Part shown: positions 29,548-39,444 of the stretch, one piece after another | Numbering within the stretch: the first letter of the stretch is position 1 | How the letters are laid out: each line of letters opens with the position of its first letter | Assembly: GCF_014196125.1 (NCBI RefSeq) | Contig: NZ_JACIDA010000002.1 | Span: 496,001 to 560,000 of the forward strand | Reading direction: 5' to 3' | DNA length: 64,000 nucleotides | From: Brevundimonas mediterranea | Lineage (GTDB): Bacteria > Pseudomonadota > Alphaproteobacteria > Caulobacterales > Caulobacteraceae | The notes under the pieces: model-generated | Seen by the model: only the letters and a program-made list of their open reading frames with translations | What the model was told of the DNA's origin: nothing | The model's database searches: none | Program-made: the position numbers and the translations under genes

Positions 29548-30171
29548 GTGGCTGACGAAAAGATCAAGGGTGGAAAACACGGCGACGGCGCCCAGGTCGT
29601 CATCAAGAAGTATGCGAACCGCAGGCTCTATAATACGCGGACCAGCGCCTATGTGACGCTGGAGGACCTGGCCGCCATGGTGCGCGAAGGCACCGAGTTC
29701 GTCGTCTATGACGCCAAGACCAATGACGACCTGACCCGTCAGATCCTGACCCAGATCATCTTCGAGGAAGAGAGCCGGGGCGAAGCCCTGTTGCCGGTTC
29801 AGTTCCTGCGCCAGCTGATCGGATTTTACGGCGGCTCCATGCAGGGGGTTCTGCCCTCCTATCTGGAGATGTCGCTGGCCAATTTCGGCCGCCAGCAGGA
29901 ACAGTTCGCCAGTCAGATGAGCCGGGCCTTCGGCACGGGGTCGGGCGCGACCCTGATGGAGGAGGCGGCCAAGGCGAACATGGCCATGTTCGAACGGGCC
30001 ATGCAGATGTTCCCGGCCTTCGGCTATTCCCGGACCGAGTCCCAGGCGATGACGACTGAAACCGGGGACGGGGCTCCAGCGGCGCCTGACGCCTTGGACG
30101 AGATGCGTCGCCAGATGGACGAGATGCGCGCCCAGATCGATCGTCTGGCGGGCGGGGCGAAGGCGATATGA
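29548..30171 (+). CDS. phaR: Polyhydroxyalkanoate synthesis regulator PhaR
   Basis: About 207 residues. PhaR binds PHB granules and represses phasin genes when unbound. The N-terminal DNA-binding block VIKKYANRRLYNTRTSAYVT is the family signature, followed by the PHB-accumulation domain with FGRQQEQFASQM. The C-terminus is a Met/Arg/Gln-rich coiled coil. The start is uncertain. The GTG at 29548 gives the family-like N-terminus VADEKIKG. A GTG at 29518 lies only 3 bases after GGAGG and would add 10 residues. Its stop overlaps the next gene by ATGA. Confidence 0.93.
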   Translation: MADEKIKGGKHGDGAQVVIKKYANRRLYNTRTSAYVTLEDLAAMVREGTEFVVYDAKTNDDLTRQILTQIIFEEESRGEALLPVQFLRQLIGFYGGSMQGVLPSYLEMSLANFGRQQEQFASQMSRAFGTGSGATLMEEAAKANMAMFERAMQMFPAFGYSRTESQAMTTETGDGAPAAPDALDEMRRQMDEMRAQIDRLAGGAKAI

Positions 30172-30527
30172 CCGAGCGCATCCGGGCGGTCGGCGGGCCT
30201 GAGCGGATCGATCGCCGCGAAGGCGAGCGCCGGGAACGCGAGCGGCGGGCCGAGCATGAGGCGTCCCGCGCCCTGGTCCCGATCGAACCCGCCGAACCCG
30301 AGTTCAAGCCCGAAACCGCCCCGGCAAGACCTGCCGTCCATGTGGCGGCCGAGCCGGGGGCGGCCGCCTTTTTCGCGCAGCAGATGGGACAGCGCGGCCA
30401 GAAGCGCGGTCTGCGCGGCGGCCCACCCGTGCTGGGCGCCGCCCGCGCCGCCTATCTGGGGACCGAATATTCGGGCGAGGCCGAGCGTCGCCCTCCGGCC
30501 GGCCAGGCGGCCAAGACCGACATCTGA
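30168..30527 (+). CDS. Conserved small protein translated with phaR
   Basis: A 119-residue soluble protein, with an Arg/Glu-rich N-terminal helix (residues about 8-32). A C-terminal block holds FFAQQMGQRGQKRGLRGGP and ARAAYLGTEYSGEAERRP, which looks conserved and could bind nucleic acid or a partner. Translational coupling with phaR through ATGA suggests a related role. I do not know a named family for it. Confidence 0.75.
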   Translation: MTERIRAVGGPERIDRREGERRERERRAEHEASRALVPIEPAEPEFKPETAPARPAVHVAAEPGAAAFFAQQMGQRGQKRGLRGGPPVLGAARAAYLGTEYSGEAERRPPAGQAAKTDI

Positions 30528-30596
30528 TCGCCGCAGGGTCCAAGCGGCACGGGGTTTGCTGGGGCGGGGGCAGGACGCCTCTTTTCGGACCAGCCC

Positions 30597-30671
30597 ATGC
30601 CCGCGCTTCATCTCGCCGCCAAGGTTTTCGACGTCGCCGTCGTGGCCCTGATCTTTACGGCTTTTTCTTAG
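30597..30671 (+). CDS. Possible 24-residue hydrophobic peptide
   Basis: An open frame that begins MPALHLAAKV and ends in a hydrophobic run (about residues 13-23), which could insert in a membrane. No clear ribosome binding site precedes it. It fills the gap after the phaR pair and stops just before a strong hairpin. It could easily be chance. Confidence 0.2.
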   Translation: MPALHLAAKVFDVAVVALIFTAFS

Positions 30672-30672
30672 G

Positions 30673-30704
30673 GGGCCTATCGCCCTTCGGGCGACTTGAG
30701 GCCC
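30673..30704. terminator. Two-tier hairpin between converging transcription units
   Basis: GGGCCT (30673-30678) pairs with AGGCCC (30699-30704). An inner stem TCGCCC/GGGCGA closes a TTC loop. It lies 8 bases past the stop of the minus-strand gene at 30712. No T-run follows on either strand, so termination may be weak or need Rho. Confidence 0.45.
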
Positions 30705-30711
30705 GCACCCG

Positions 30712-31134
30712 TCAGCCCGCCAGGTCGAAGTCCTTGCGGGACGAGATGATGGTGACGATGAAGCCGGCCAGGACGTCCAGCAGGATCATCACCACGATCA
30801 GGAAGAAGGTCGAGGTGGCGAAGCCGCGGATCAGCAGGAACTCGACCAGAACGACGATGAACAGGACCATCGACAGGGCGTGATTGACGATGGCGACCTT
30901 CTGGCTGGAGGTCGACTTGATCAGCTCGAAGAACAGCAGGATCAGGCCCAGGAACAGGATCAGGTCGCCCGAACCGATATTCCACTGGGCGCCGGACGCC
31001 ATCGGGATGGAGAACATCGGATCACGCAACAGGGCGTCGGCCTGGGCCATGCCCATGTCGCCCGGGGCGCCGAACAGCACGACGATATTGTACAGGATCA
31101 CCGGGATCAGCAGCAGGGGTATGGCGATCAGCAT
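30712..31134 (-). CDS. Small four-helix membrane protein of unknown function
   Basis: A 140-residue protein with hydrophobic helices at about residues 3-22, 57-72, 85-105 and 108-130. A soluble loop (residues 23-52) is rich in Met and Asp. The Lys/Asp-rich C-terminus SSRKDFDLAG is likely cytoplasmic. GGGGAGGA precedes the ATG. A palindromic GTTAA-N6-TTAAC sits 33 bases upstream of the start and may be an operator. I do not recognise the family. Confidence 0.8.
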   Translation of the reverse strand: MLIAIPLLLIPVILYNIVVLFGAPGDMGMAQADALLRDPMFSIPMASGAQWNIGSGDLILFLGLILLFFELIKSTSSQKVAIVNHALSMVLFIVVLVEFLLIRGFATSTFFLIVVMILLDVLAGFIVTIISSRKDFDLAG

Positions 31135-31166
31135 GGCGGTCCTCCCCGGCGCAACGGCTGCGCTTG

Positions 31167-31181
31167 TTAAGCTTGATTAAC
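31167..31181. promoter_or_regulatory. TTAA-N6-TTAAC site upstream of the membrane protein at 30712
   Basis: The sequence TTAAGCTTGATTAAC reads as TTAA, six bases, TTAAC, with a flanking G that makes a GTTAA/TTAAC inverted repeat. It resembles the CtrA box TTAA-N7-TTAAC but is one base short. It could be a degenerate CtrA site or an operator for another regulator. It is the most AT-rich short stretch in this neighbourhood. Confidence 0.3.
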
Positions 31182-31224
31182 TCTATTTGACCGGTTTCGC
31201 CACGCCGGAGGTGTGACGGCGCCC

Positions 31225-32139
31225 TCAGTGGCGGGGAAATCCGCCTGCGCGGCTGAGGGCGGACGGGGCCGGGCGGCCGAGGGCCTCGCCGATCCAGCGG
31301 GCCGTGGCGATCAGGGCGTCCAGATCATAGCCGGTCTCGAATCCGCCGCGCGCCAACATATAGACCAGGTCCTCGGTGGCGATATTGCCGGTGGCGCCCG
31401 GGGCGAAAGGACAGCCGCCGATGCCGCCGACCGAGGCGTCCAGCACGTCGATCCCGGCCTCGACCCCGGCGTAGGCGTTGGCCAGGCCGGTGTTGCGGGT
31501 GTCGTGGAAATGCAGGCGGAGCACGGCGTCGGGCGCGGCCTTGCGGGCCGCCTCGACCTTGCGCGTCACGGCCCAGGGATCGCCGGCGCCGATGGTGTCG
31601 GCCAGGCCGATCTCTGCGACGCCCAGGTCCGCCAAGGCCCCGACCACGTCCGTCACCTGATCCACCGAGACCTCGCCCTCGAATGGACAGCCCCAGACGC
31701 ACGAGATCATGGCCGACAGGGACGGGGCGCCGTCCGAGGCTTCCGCATTGTGCCGACGGGCGACGATCTCGCCCAGCATGGCCAGCTGGTCCTTCACCGA
31801 CAGGCCCTGGTTCTTCAGGCCGAAGCCGTCGGTGGCGGCCACCGAGACATTGACCTCGTCCACCCCGGTCGCCAGGGCCCGGTCATAGCCCTTGCCGTTC
31901 AGGACCAGGCCGATGCGGCTGCGGCCCGTTGCGTGCGGCAGGGCGGCCATGACGGCTTCTGCGCCCGCCATCTGCGGCACATATCTGGGATGGACGAAGG
32001 AGACGGCCTCGATCCGTCGGGCGCCGGCCGCTTCCAGCCGCCGCACCAGATCGGCGCGGACGGCGGGGTCCAGCACGGTTTTCTCGTTCTGCAGCCCGTC
32101 GCGGGGCCCCACTTCGACGATCTGGACGAACCGGCTCAT
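31225..32139 (-). CDS. Hydroxymethylglutaryl-CoA lyase
   Basis: A 304-residue TIM-barrel lyase splitting HMG-CoA to acetoacetate and acetyl-CoA, the last step of leucine breakdown. The N-terminal EVGPRDGLQNE carries the catalytic Arg-Asp pair. The cysteine loop GGCPFAPGATGN near residue 238-249 is diagnostic. The HxH metal ligands are in LRLHFHDTRN. Its ATG overlaps the stop of the upstream glycosyltransferase gene by 4 bases, an unusual partner for leucine degradation. Confidence 0.95.
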   Translation of the reverse strand: MSRFVQIVEVGPRDGLQNEKTVLDPAVRADLVRRLEAAGARRIEAVSFVHPRYVPQMAGAEAVMAALPHATGRSRIGLVLNGKGYDRALATGVDEVNVSVAATDGFGLKNQGLSVKDQLAMLGEIVARRHNAEASDGAPSLSAMISCVWGCPFEGEVSVDQVTDVVGALADLGVAEIGLADTIGAGDPWAVTRKVEAARKAAPDAVLRLHFHDTRNTGLANAYAGVEAGIDVLDASVGGIGGCPFAPGATGNIATEDLVYMLARGGFETGYDLDALIATARWIGEALGRPAPSALSRAGGFPRH

Positions 32140-33824
32140 GGGGCTTCGCCTGCGTCATCGCCTGTTCCGGGCCGAGGCGGCGGCGCATAGACGGTCAGGG
32201 TCATCTCGTCCCCGCCCGAATAGTTGTAGCCCCGCACCACCCCGACGGCCCGGCCCGAAACCCCTAACCGGCCGGCGGCGTCGCGGAAGGCGTCGGCGTC
32301 GCGCGCCTCGACGATGGCGGGCCGTCCCTCGGCCAGGGCGCGGGCGGCGCCCTCGGCGTCGGTCAGGTCCGTGTCCCGGCCGGTCAGGAAGACGAAGCTG
32401 GGCTCATGATAGGTGGTGATGGCCACCGGGCCGGGGGTGCGGCCCTGGCGCGGATGCAGGTCGGCGGCCTCCAGCGTCTTCTCCAGCTGGGGGGCGATGG
32501 CCAGGGGGCGCAGCTGACGGATGGTCCCGGCCAGGGCGCCATGGGCCACGATGCCGAAGGCCAGGGACGCGACCAGGGCCGCGACCGGTGCCCGGTTCAG
32601 CAGCAGGAAGGCGCCCATGGCCGCCGCCGCCAGGGTCGTGACCACGGTCAGGGCGGCCCAGGTCTGGGCCGTCGAGGTGCCATAGACCGTCAGCCCATAG
32701 ACGGTGACGCCGATGATCAGCAGGGCGGCGAACAGGGCCAGGGCCGCGCCGGTGATGCGCGAGACCTTGCCGATGGGCCGCGCCAGGGCGGCGGCGGCCA
32801 GCAGGGCCAGGGCTCCGAAGGTCGGCAGGGTGTAGTGCCACAGCTTGGTCGGGGCCAGTTCGAACATCAGCCAGCCGGGAACCAGCCAGCAGACCAGGAA
32901 GCGGATGGCCGGCTCGGCCCGCCGGCTCCAGCCGGTCGAGACGGCGGCCGGCAGCAGCAGGGTCGAGGGGAAGAAGAGCAGGGGCGCCAGCAGCAGATAC
33001 AGGCCGGGGAAGCCCGAATGGCTTTCGTGGGCGCCGGCGATCTTGGGGGCCAGGTCGCCGCCGATGGCTTCGCGCCAGAAGCCGCCGTCGGTGGCGATGG
33101 TGATGGCGATGGCCCAGGGCCCGACCATCAGGGCGACCAGGGGCAGGCCCCAGCCCCAGCCGAGGCGGGACAGCCATTTGATGTTCCGGTCCCAGATCGA
33201 CAGGGCGATCACGGCCAGGGCGATGACCAGAAGCCCGATCGGTCCCTTGATCAGGATCGACAGGCCGACCCCGATCCAGAACAGCAGCTTGTGCGGCCGG
33301 ATCGGCCGTTCCCCGGCCCGGGTCGCCATATAGATCCGCGCCAGGGCCGCCATGGCCAAGGTGGTGGCGCCGCACAGCATGGCGTCGGTCTTGGCGATGC
33401 CCGCCTCGGTCGACAGCAGGAAGGTGGCCCCCATGATCGCGCCGCCGAAGAAGCCGACGCGGGCGCCCAACAGAGCCGATCCGGCCCAGGCCACGGCCCA
33501 GGCGGCCAGCATGGCGCCGAGCAGGGACGGAATCCGGTAAGGGGCGATGTCGCGATCCTCGACATCCGAGGTCAGGGCGACGGCGACGGCCTGCATCCAG
33601 TAGATGCCGACCGGCTTCTTCCAGCGCGGCTCGTCCTGATAGCGAATATCGACATAGTCGCCGCTCTCCAGCATCTGGGACGTGGCCTGGGCGAAGCGGC
33701 TCTCGTCGCGGTCCAGCGGCGGCAGCAGCAGCAGGCCGGGCAGGCCGGCGATCAGCGTCAGCAGGGCCGCCAGGAGCGGACCTTTCCAGCCGGCGATGCG
33801 GCGATCCAGATCGAAAGTCTTCAT
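32136..33824 (-). CDS. GT39-type (ArnT/PMT-like) membrane glycosyltransferase
   Basis: A 562-residue polytopic enzyme, with about 11-12 membrane helices and a C-terminal soluble domain. The first periplasmic loop has PPLDRDESRFAQA, with the catalytic Asp-Glu of the family, and RWKKPVGIYWMQ. It likely transfers a sugar from an undecaprenyl-phosphate donor to lipid A or another envelope acceptor on the periplasmic face. The divergent GT2 gene could make that donor. HMG-CoA lyase follows with a 4-base overlap. Confidence 0.88.
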   Translation of the reverse strand: MKTFDLDRRIAGWKGPLLAALLTLIAGLPGLLLLPPLDRDESRFAQATSQMLESGDYVDIRYQDEPRWKKPVGIYWMQAVAVALTSDVEDRDIAPYRIPSLLGAMLAAWAVAWAGSALLGARVGFFGGAIMGATFLLSTEAGIAKTDAMLCGATTLAMAALARIYMATRAGERPIRPHKLLFWIGVGLSILIKGPIGLLVIALAVIALSIWDRNIKWLSRLGWGWGLPLVALMVGPWAIAITIATDGGFWREAIGGDLAPKIAGAHESHSGFPGLYLLLAPLLFFPSTLLLPAAVSTGWSRRAEPAIRFLVCWLVPGWLMFELAPTKLWHYTLPTFGALALLAAAALARPIGKVSRITGAALALFAALLIIGVTVYGLTVYGTSTAQTWAALTVVTTLAAAAMGAFLLLNRAPVAALVASLAFGIVAHGALAGTIRQLRPLAIAPQLEKTLEAADLHPRQGRTPGPVAITTYHEPSFVFLTGRDTDLTDAEGAARALAEGRPAIVEARDADAFRDAAGRLGVSGRAVGVVRGYNYSGGDEMTLTVYAPPPRPGTGDDAGEAP

Positions 33825-33900
33825 GAGAGACTCCTTACACGGCGACCGGCCCGTCGTCAGCCGTCTCCCCTAAGCCGTCGATCTCGTCTATGGAGCGGCC

Positions 33901-34638
33901 ATGACCGCCGAAAACAGCCCTGCGCCTCTGATCTCCGTCGTCGTGCCCGTCCATGACGAGGCGGGCGCCGCCGTGCCCCTGGCCCGCGAGATCGCGGCGG
34001 CCTTCGCCGGGCGATCCTATGAGATGATCTTCGTCGACGACGCCTCCAGGGACGCGACCCTGGCTGAGCTCAGGGCCGCCATGGCCGAACTGCCGGCCCT
34101 GCGGGTCCTGGCCCACGGGACCAATGCGGGCCAGAGCCGGGCGGTCCGCACCGGGGTGCTGGCGGCCCGCGCCCCCGTGGTCGTCACCATGGACGGCGAC
34201 GGCCAGAACCCCCCGGCCGACGCCCCGCGCCTGGTCGACGCCCTGCTGGCCGCGCCGGCCGACGTCGGCCTGGTCGGCGGCCGCCGCGCCAAGCGCCAGG
34301 ACAGCCAGGCCAAGCGCCAGGCCTCGATCTGGGCCAACCGCATCCGCCGCCGCCTGCTGGGCGACGACGCCGACGACACCGGCTGCGGTCTGAAGGCCTT
34401 CCGCCGCGACGTCTTCCTGCGCCTTCCCTATTTCGATCACATCCACCGCTATCTGCCGGCCCTGATGATCCGCGAGGGGTTCCGGAACCAGTACCTCGAC
34501 GTGGACCACCGCCACCGCGAGACGGGCCAGTCGAAATACACCAACTGGGGCCGGCTGCGGGCCTCCTTCTCGGACCTGCTGGGCGTCATGTGGCTGAAGA
34601 CCCGGTCGCGCCGTCCGGGCGCCATTTCGGAATTCTGA
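33901..34638 (+). CDS. GT2 polyprenyl-phosphate glycosyltransferase (dolichol-phosphate mannosyltransferase-like)
   Basis: A 245-residue cytoplasmic enzyme of the DPM1/ArnC class. The N-terminal VVVPVHDEAG begins the GT-A fold. Asp motifs are FVDDASRDA and MDGDGQNPP (about residues 45 and 100). It lacks the C-terminal membrane helices of ArnC, so it probably relies on lipid contact. The divergent GT39 gene, 76 bases away, is the natural partner. I infer that it makes the lipid-linked sugar that the GT39 enzyme uses. Confidence 0.87.
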   Translation: MTAENSPAPLISVVVPVHDEAGAAVPLAREIAAAFAGRSYEMIFVDDASRDATLAELRAAMAELPALRVLAHGTNAGQSRAVRTGVLAARAPVVVTMDGDGQNPPADAPRLVDALLAAPADVGLVGGRRAKRQDSQAKRQASIWANRIRRRLLGDDADDTGCGLKAFRRDVFLRLPYFDHIHRYLPALMIREGFRNQYLDVDHRHRETGQSKYTNWGRLRASFSDLLGVMWLKTRSRRPGAISEF

Positions 34639-35144
34639 CACGGCGAAACGCTCCGTCCCTTCGGCGGAGTTTGAGGCCCTTTGGAAGCGGAGGGCTGGGC
34701 GGGGCGCCGGGCCTTCGCCCGGAGTTTGGAGTGTTGAGTACCGTTTCGACGAAGGTTTGACGCCCCGCGCGGAAGGTTGGCCTGCAAGCTCGGGGCGCCG
34801 AGCGGTGGCGGTCTTATCGCCTAACCCCATAAGCCTGCGACGGGTCGGCAAGGTCTGCGAACCCTGTCCCGAGTGCGGCCGAGTATCCCCCTCGACCCTC
34901 CGGCGGCGCACCATGTGTCGCCGTCGGCGCGGAGGGATTTCACCCCCGCTCCCGTTCCATCCGCTCCCGCCGCCGCAAGGTCGCAGGCCTTACGAGCCCT
35001 CCAAGCGACGAGACCGGGGCGGATTATAGGGGGTGGGGGAACCCTGGCGGGAAAGTCGGGGCGAGAATCTGACAAGCCGTTGGAATTGCTGGGGGTGAGG
35101 CAGCGTCATTGTGACAGTTGGGTGGGATTGTTGATCACGTTCGG
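34639..35144. other. Non-coding stretch with possible RNA structure
   Basis: Five hundred bases without a convincing gene. At 34651-34669 CTCCG and CGGAG form a hairpin just past the GT2 stop. At 34699-34768 the ends GCGGGGCG and CGCCCCGC can pair and enclose a CCGGGC-CTTC-GCCCGG hairpin (34707-34722). The rest is GC-rich and unrecognised. I tested it by eye for tmRNA, SRP RNA and RNase P RNA motifs and found none. It may encode an unknown small RNA. Confidence 0.35.
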
Positions 35145-35266
35145 GCCCCCTCCGTCTCGCCGGCTTCGCCGGCGATCCACCTCCCCAAGGGGGGAGGAAT
35201 GGGACGACGGAGATCCTCCCCCCTTGGGGGAGGTGGCGCGGCGCAGAGCGCCGTGACGGAGGGGGC
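35145..35266. repeat. Imperfect inverted pair of a 55-base repeat (REP/BIME-like)
   Basis: Left unit 35145-35199 and right unit 35211-35266 are inverted copies. Each reads GCCCCCTCCGTC, a small hairpin, CCACCTCCCC and AAGGGGGGAGGA. The internal hairpins differ (CGCCGGC-TTC-GCCGGCG and CGGCGC-TCT-GCGCCG), while the ends are almost identical, as expected for compensatory change. This resembles dispersed intergenic palindromes of other bacteria. It lies just past the groESL terminator. Confidence 0.75.
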
Positions 35267-35294
35267 GCGTCACCCCTCGCCGACGTCAAACGAA

Positions 35295-35322
35295 AAGGGC
35301 GGGACCTTGCGGTCCCGCCCTT
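35295..35322 (-). terminator. Rho-independent terminator of groESL
   Basis: A perfect 12-bp stem (AAGGGCGGGACC, 35295-35306, with GGTCCCGCCCTT, 35311-35322) closes a TTGC loop. On the minus strand TTTTCGTTTG follows. It is 34 bases past the groEL stop. Confidence 0.9.
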
Positions 35323-35355
35323 CTGCCTTTCAGCCTGAGCTGGAGTGGCTTGGAC

Positions 35356-37014
<1,659 letters not shown>

Positions 37015-37052
37015 CTAGATGGATTGATTGAAGAAAATCGACCGTCGGGTGC

Positions 37053-37340
37053 TTACGAAAGCACGCCCAGGACGTCGGATTCCTTCATGATGATCAGGTC
37101 GTCGCCGTCGATCTTCACTTCCGTGCCAGACCACTTGCCGAACAGGATGCGGTCGCCGGCCTTCAGTTCCAGGGCGTTGACCTTGCCGGATTCGTCACGA
37201 ACGCCGGGGCCGACGGAGACGACTTCGCCTTCCTGCGGCTTTTCCTTGGCGGTGTCGGGGATGATGATCCCGCCCTTGGTCTTGGATTCTTCTTCAACGC
37301 GCTTAACCAGCACGCGGTCGCCGAGCGGACGAAACGCCAT
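37053..37340 (-). CDS. groES: Co-chaperonin GroES
   Basis: A 95-residue GroES, the lid of the GroEL cage. The mobile loop region [16 protein letters not shown] is at about residues 16-31. I chose the ATG at 37340 ([10 protein letters not shown]) because AAGGAGAG lies 8 bases upstream and the family starts here. A longer frame to 37409 would read through the leader. Confidence 0.98.
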   Translation of the reverse strand: MAFRPLGDRVLVKRVEEESKTKGGIIIPDTAKEKPQEGEVVSVGPGVRDESGKVNALELKAGDRILFGKWSGTEVKIDGDDLIIMKESDVLGVLS

Positions 37341-37413
37341 CGGTTCTCTCCTTATGTACCCCCGGACGGGGGCGACTTGAAAACGGTGGGTCAGCCTCTC
37401 TTCGATCACCGTT

Positions 37414-37440
37414 TTGGCAGCCGACCGGTGAGAGTGCTAA
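37414..37440 (-). promoter_or_regulatory. CIRCE operator (HrcA site) of groESL
   Basis: A perfect half-site GAGTGCTAA (37432-37440), a 9-base spacer and a degenerate half TTGGCAGCC (37414-37422, six of nine matches to TTAGCACTC). It lies 74-100 bases before the groES ATG and just downstream of the predicted promoter, so HrcA bound here would block initiation. Confidence 0.8.
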
Positions 37441-37449
37441 CGCGACCGG

Positions 37450-37478
37450 GAGGTAGTCAGAGGGCGGGGCGACGTCAA
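37450..37478 (-). promoter_or_regulatory. Probable groESL promoter
   Basis: On the minus strand TTGACG (37478-37473) is followed after 17 bases by TACCTC (37455-37450). The -35 box is preceded by C, giving CTTGACG, also close to a heat-shock -35 element. Transcription would start near 37443, at the edge of the CIRCE site. Confidence 0.45.
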
Positions 37479-37644
37479 GCGGCAGGCCCGCTCTCGGTCT
37501 GCGAAACTTCCGCGACAAGTGAACCGAAAATGAATGGCGGGCTCCGAGGCCGTTCAAGCGGGGGCTGGCAGAACCGTCTCGACGCTGGATGCATTTCCTT
37601 CCTCGGAAACGCGGACCCGGCCCGAAAAATAAAAGGAGACGACC

Positions 37645-38079
37645 ATGTCCAAGACGCTGAAGATCACCGCCGCCGTCGCCGCACCGGTGGTCGCCATGAG
37701 CCTGATGGCCGCCCCGGCCTCGGCGCAATCCCGTGATCGCGACCGCGACGACACCGCCCGCAACGCCCTGATCGGCGCGGCCGTCGGCGGCCTGGCCGGC
37801 GCCATCTACGGCAACGGCGACGGTCGTTATATCGCCGGCGGCGCCCTGGGCGGCGCGGCCATCGGCGCCGTGGCCTCCTCCTCGAACCGGGGTTCGGGCT
37901 GCGAATATTATCGCGGGGGCCAGTGCTACCGGAACCAGGGCCACTGGGAGCGCGAGCACGGCATCAATAGCCGCGACCCGCGCTGGGAGCAGCGCCGCGA
38001 CTATCGCGACTATCGCCGTGAGCAACGCTACGAGCGCCGGGATGATCGTCGCGACTACCGCTACGACCGCCGCTGGTAG
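37645..38079 (+). CDS. Exported glycine-zipper protein with Arg/Tyr-rich tail
   Basis: A 144-residue protein. A signal peptide (about residues 1-27, ending ASAQ) leads to a glycine-zipper segment ALIGAAVGGLAGAIYGNG (about 41-58) and a second one AGGALGGAAIGAVAS (about 64-78), which can form a membrane hairpin. Two Cys sit in CEYYRGGQC. The C-terminal 50 residues are repeats of RRDYR/RYERR type and very basic. It probably associates with the cell envelope. AAAAGGAGA precedes the ATG, and an intrinsic terminator follows. Confidence 0.85.
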   Translation: MSKTLKITAAVAAPVVAMSLMAAPASAQSRDRDRDDTARNALIGAAVGGLAGAIYGNGDGRYIAGGALGGAAIGAVASSSNRGSGCEYYRGGQCYRNQGHWEREHGINSRDPRWEQRRDYRDYRREQRYERRDDRRDYRYDRRW

Positions 38080-38097
38080 GCGACGGATTCGATGAAG

Positions 38098-38126
38098 AAA
38101 GGGCGTCCTGCGGGGCGCCCTTTTTT
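38098..38126 (+). terminator. Rho-independent terminator of the glycine-zipper gene
   Basis: AAAGGGCGTCC (38098-38108) pairs with GGGCGCCCTTT (38113-38123) around TGCG, with one G-T pair, followed by a run of six T ending at 38126. It sits 2 bases before the convergent COG0523 gene stop. Confidence 0.88.
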
Positions 38127-38127
38127 G

Positions 38128-39348
<1,221 letters not shown>

Positions 39349-39408
39349 GAAGGCGCTCCACGGATGCTGCGCCGAGCTTGACCACAGCCGGGCGACTATG
39401 AGAGTGAC

Positions 39409-39421
39409 GTTATAGTATAAC
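39409..39421. promoter_or_regulatory. Zur-like operator between divergent zinc genes
   Basis: GTTATA-G-TATAAC is a perfect 13-base palindrome (39409-39421) in an otherwise GC-rich stretch. It matches the core TGTTATANNATAACA of alphaproteobacterial Zur boxes except at the outermost positions. It lies about 60 bases from the COG0523 start and 24 bases before the DUF1826 ATG, so it could overlap both promoters. The TATAGT and TATAAC halves also look like -10 elements. Confidence 0.75.
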
Positions 39422-39444
39422 ACATACATTCAGCAAGGTTTTCC

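Larger units (their letters stand above)
37341..37644. promoter_or_regulatory. Divergent regulatory region between groESL and the glycine-zipper gene
   Basis: About 300 bases. It holds the groES leader, a CIRCE-type operator at 37414-37440 and a promoter at about 37450-37478, all on the minus strand and listed separately. The rightward half leads to the gene at 37645, with AAAAGGAG as its ribosome binding site. I see no clear promoter for that gene. Confidence 0.6.

Noticed and set aside
34757..35075. Open frames on both strands (90 and 84 codons) in the non-coding stretch after the GT2 gene
   Set aside because: Both are Arg/Pro-rich with no ribosome binding site, no domain, and they overlap each other.
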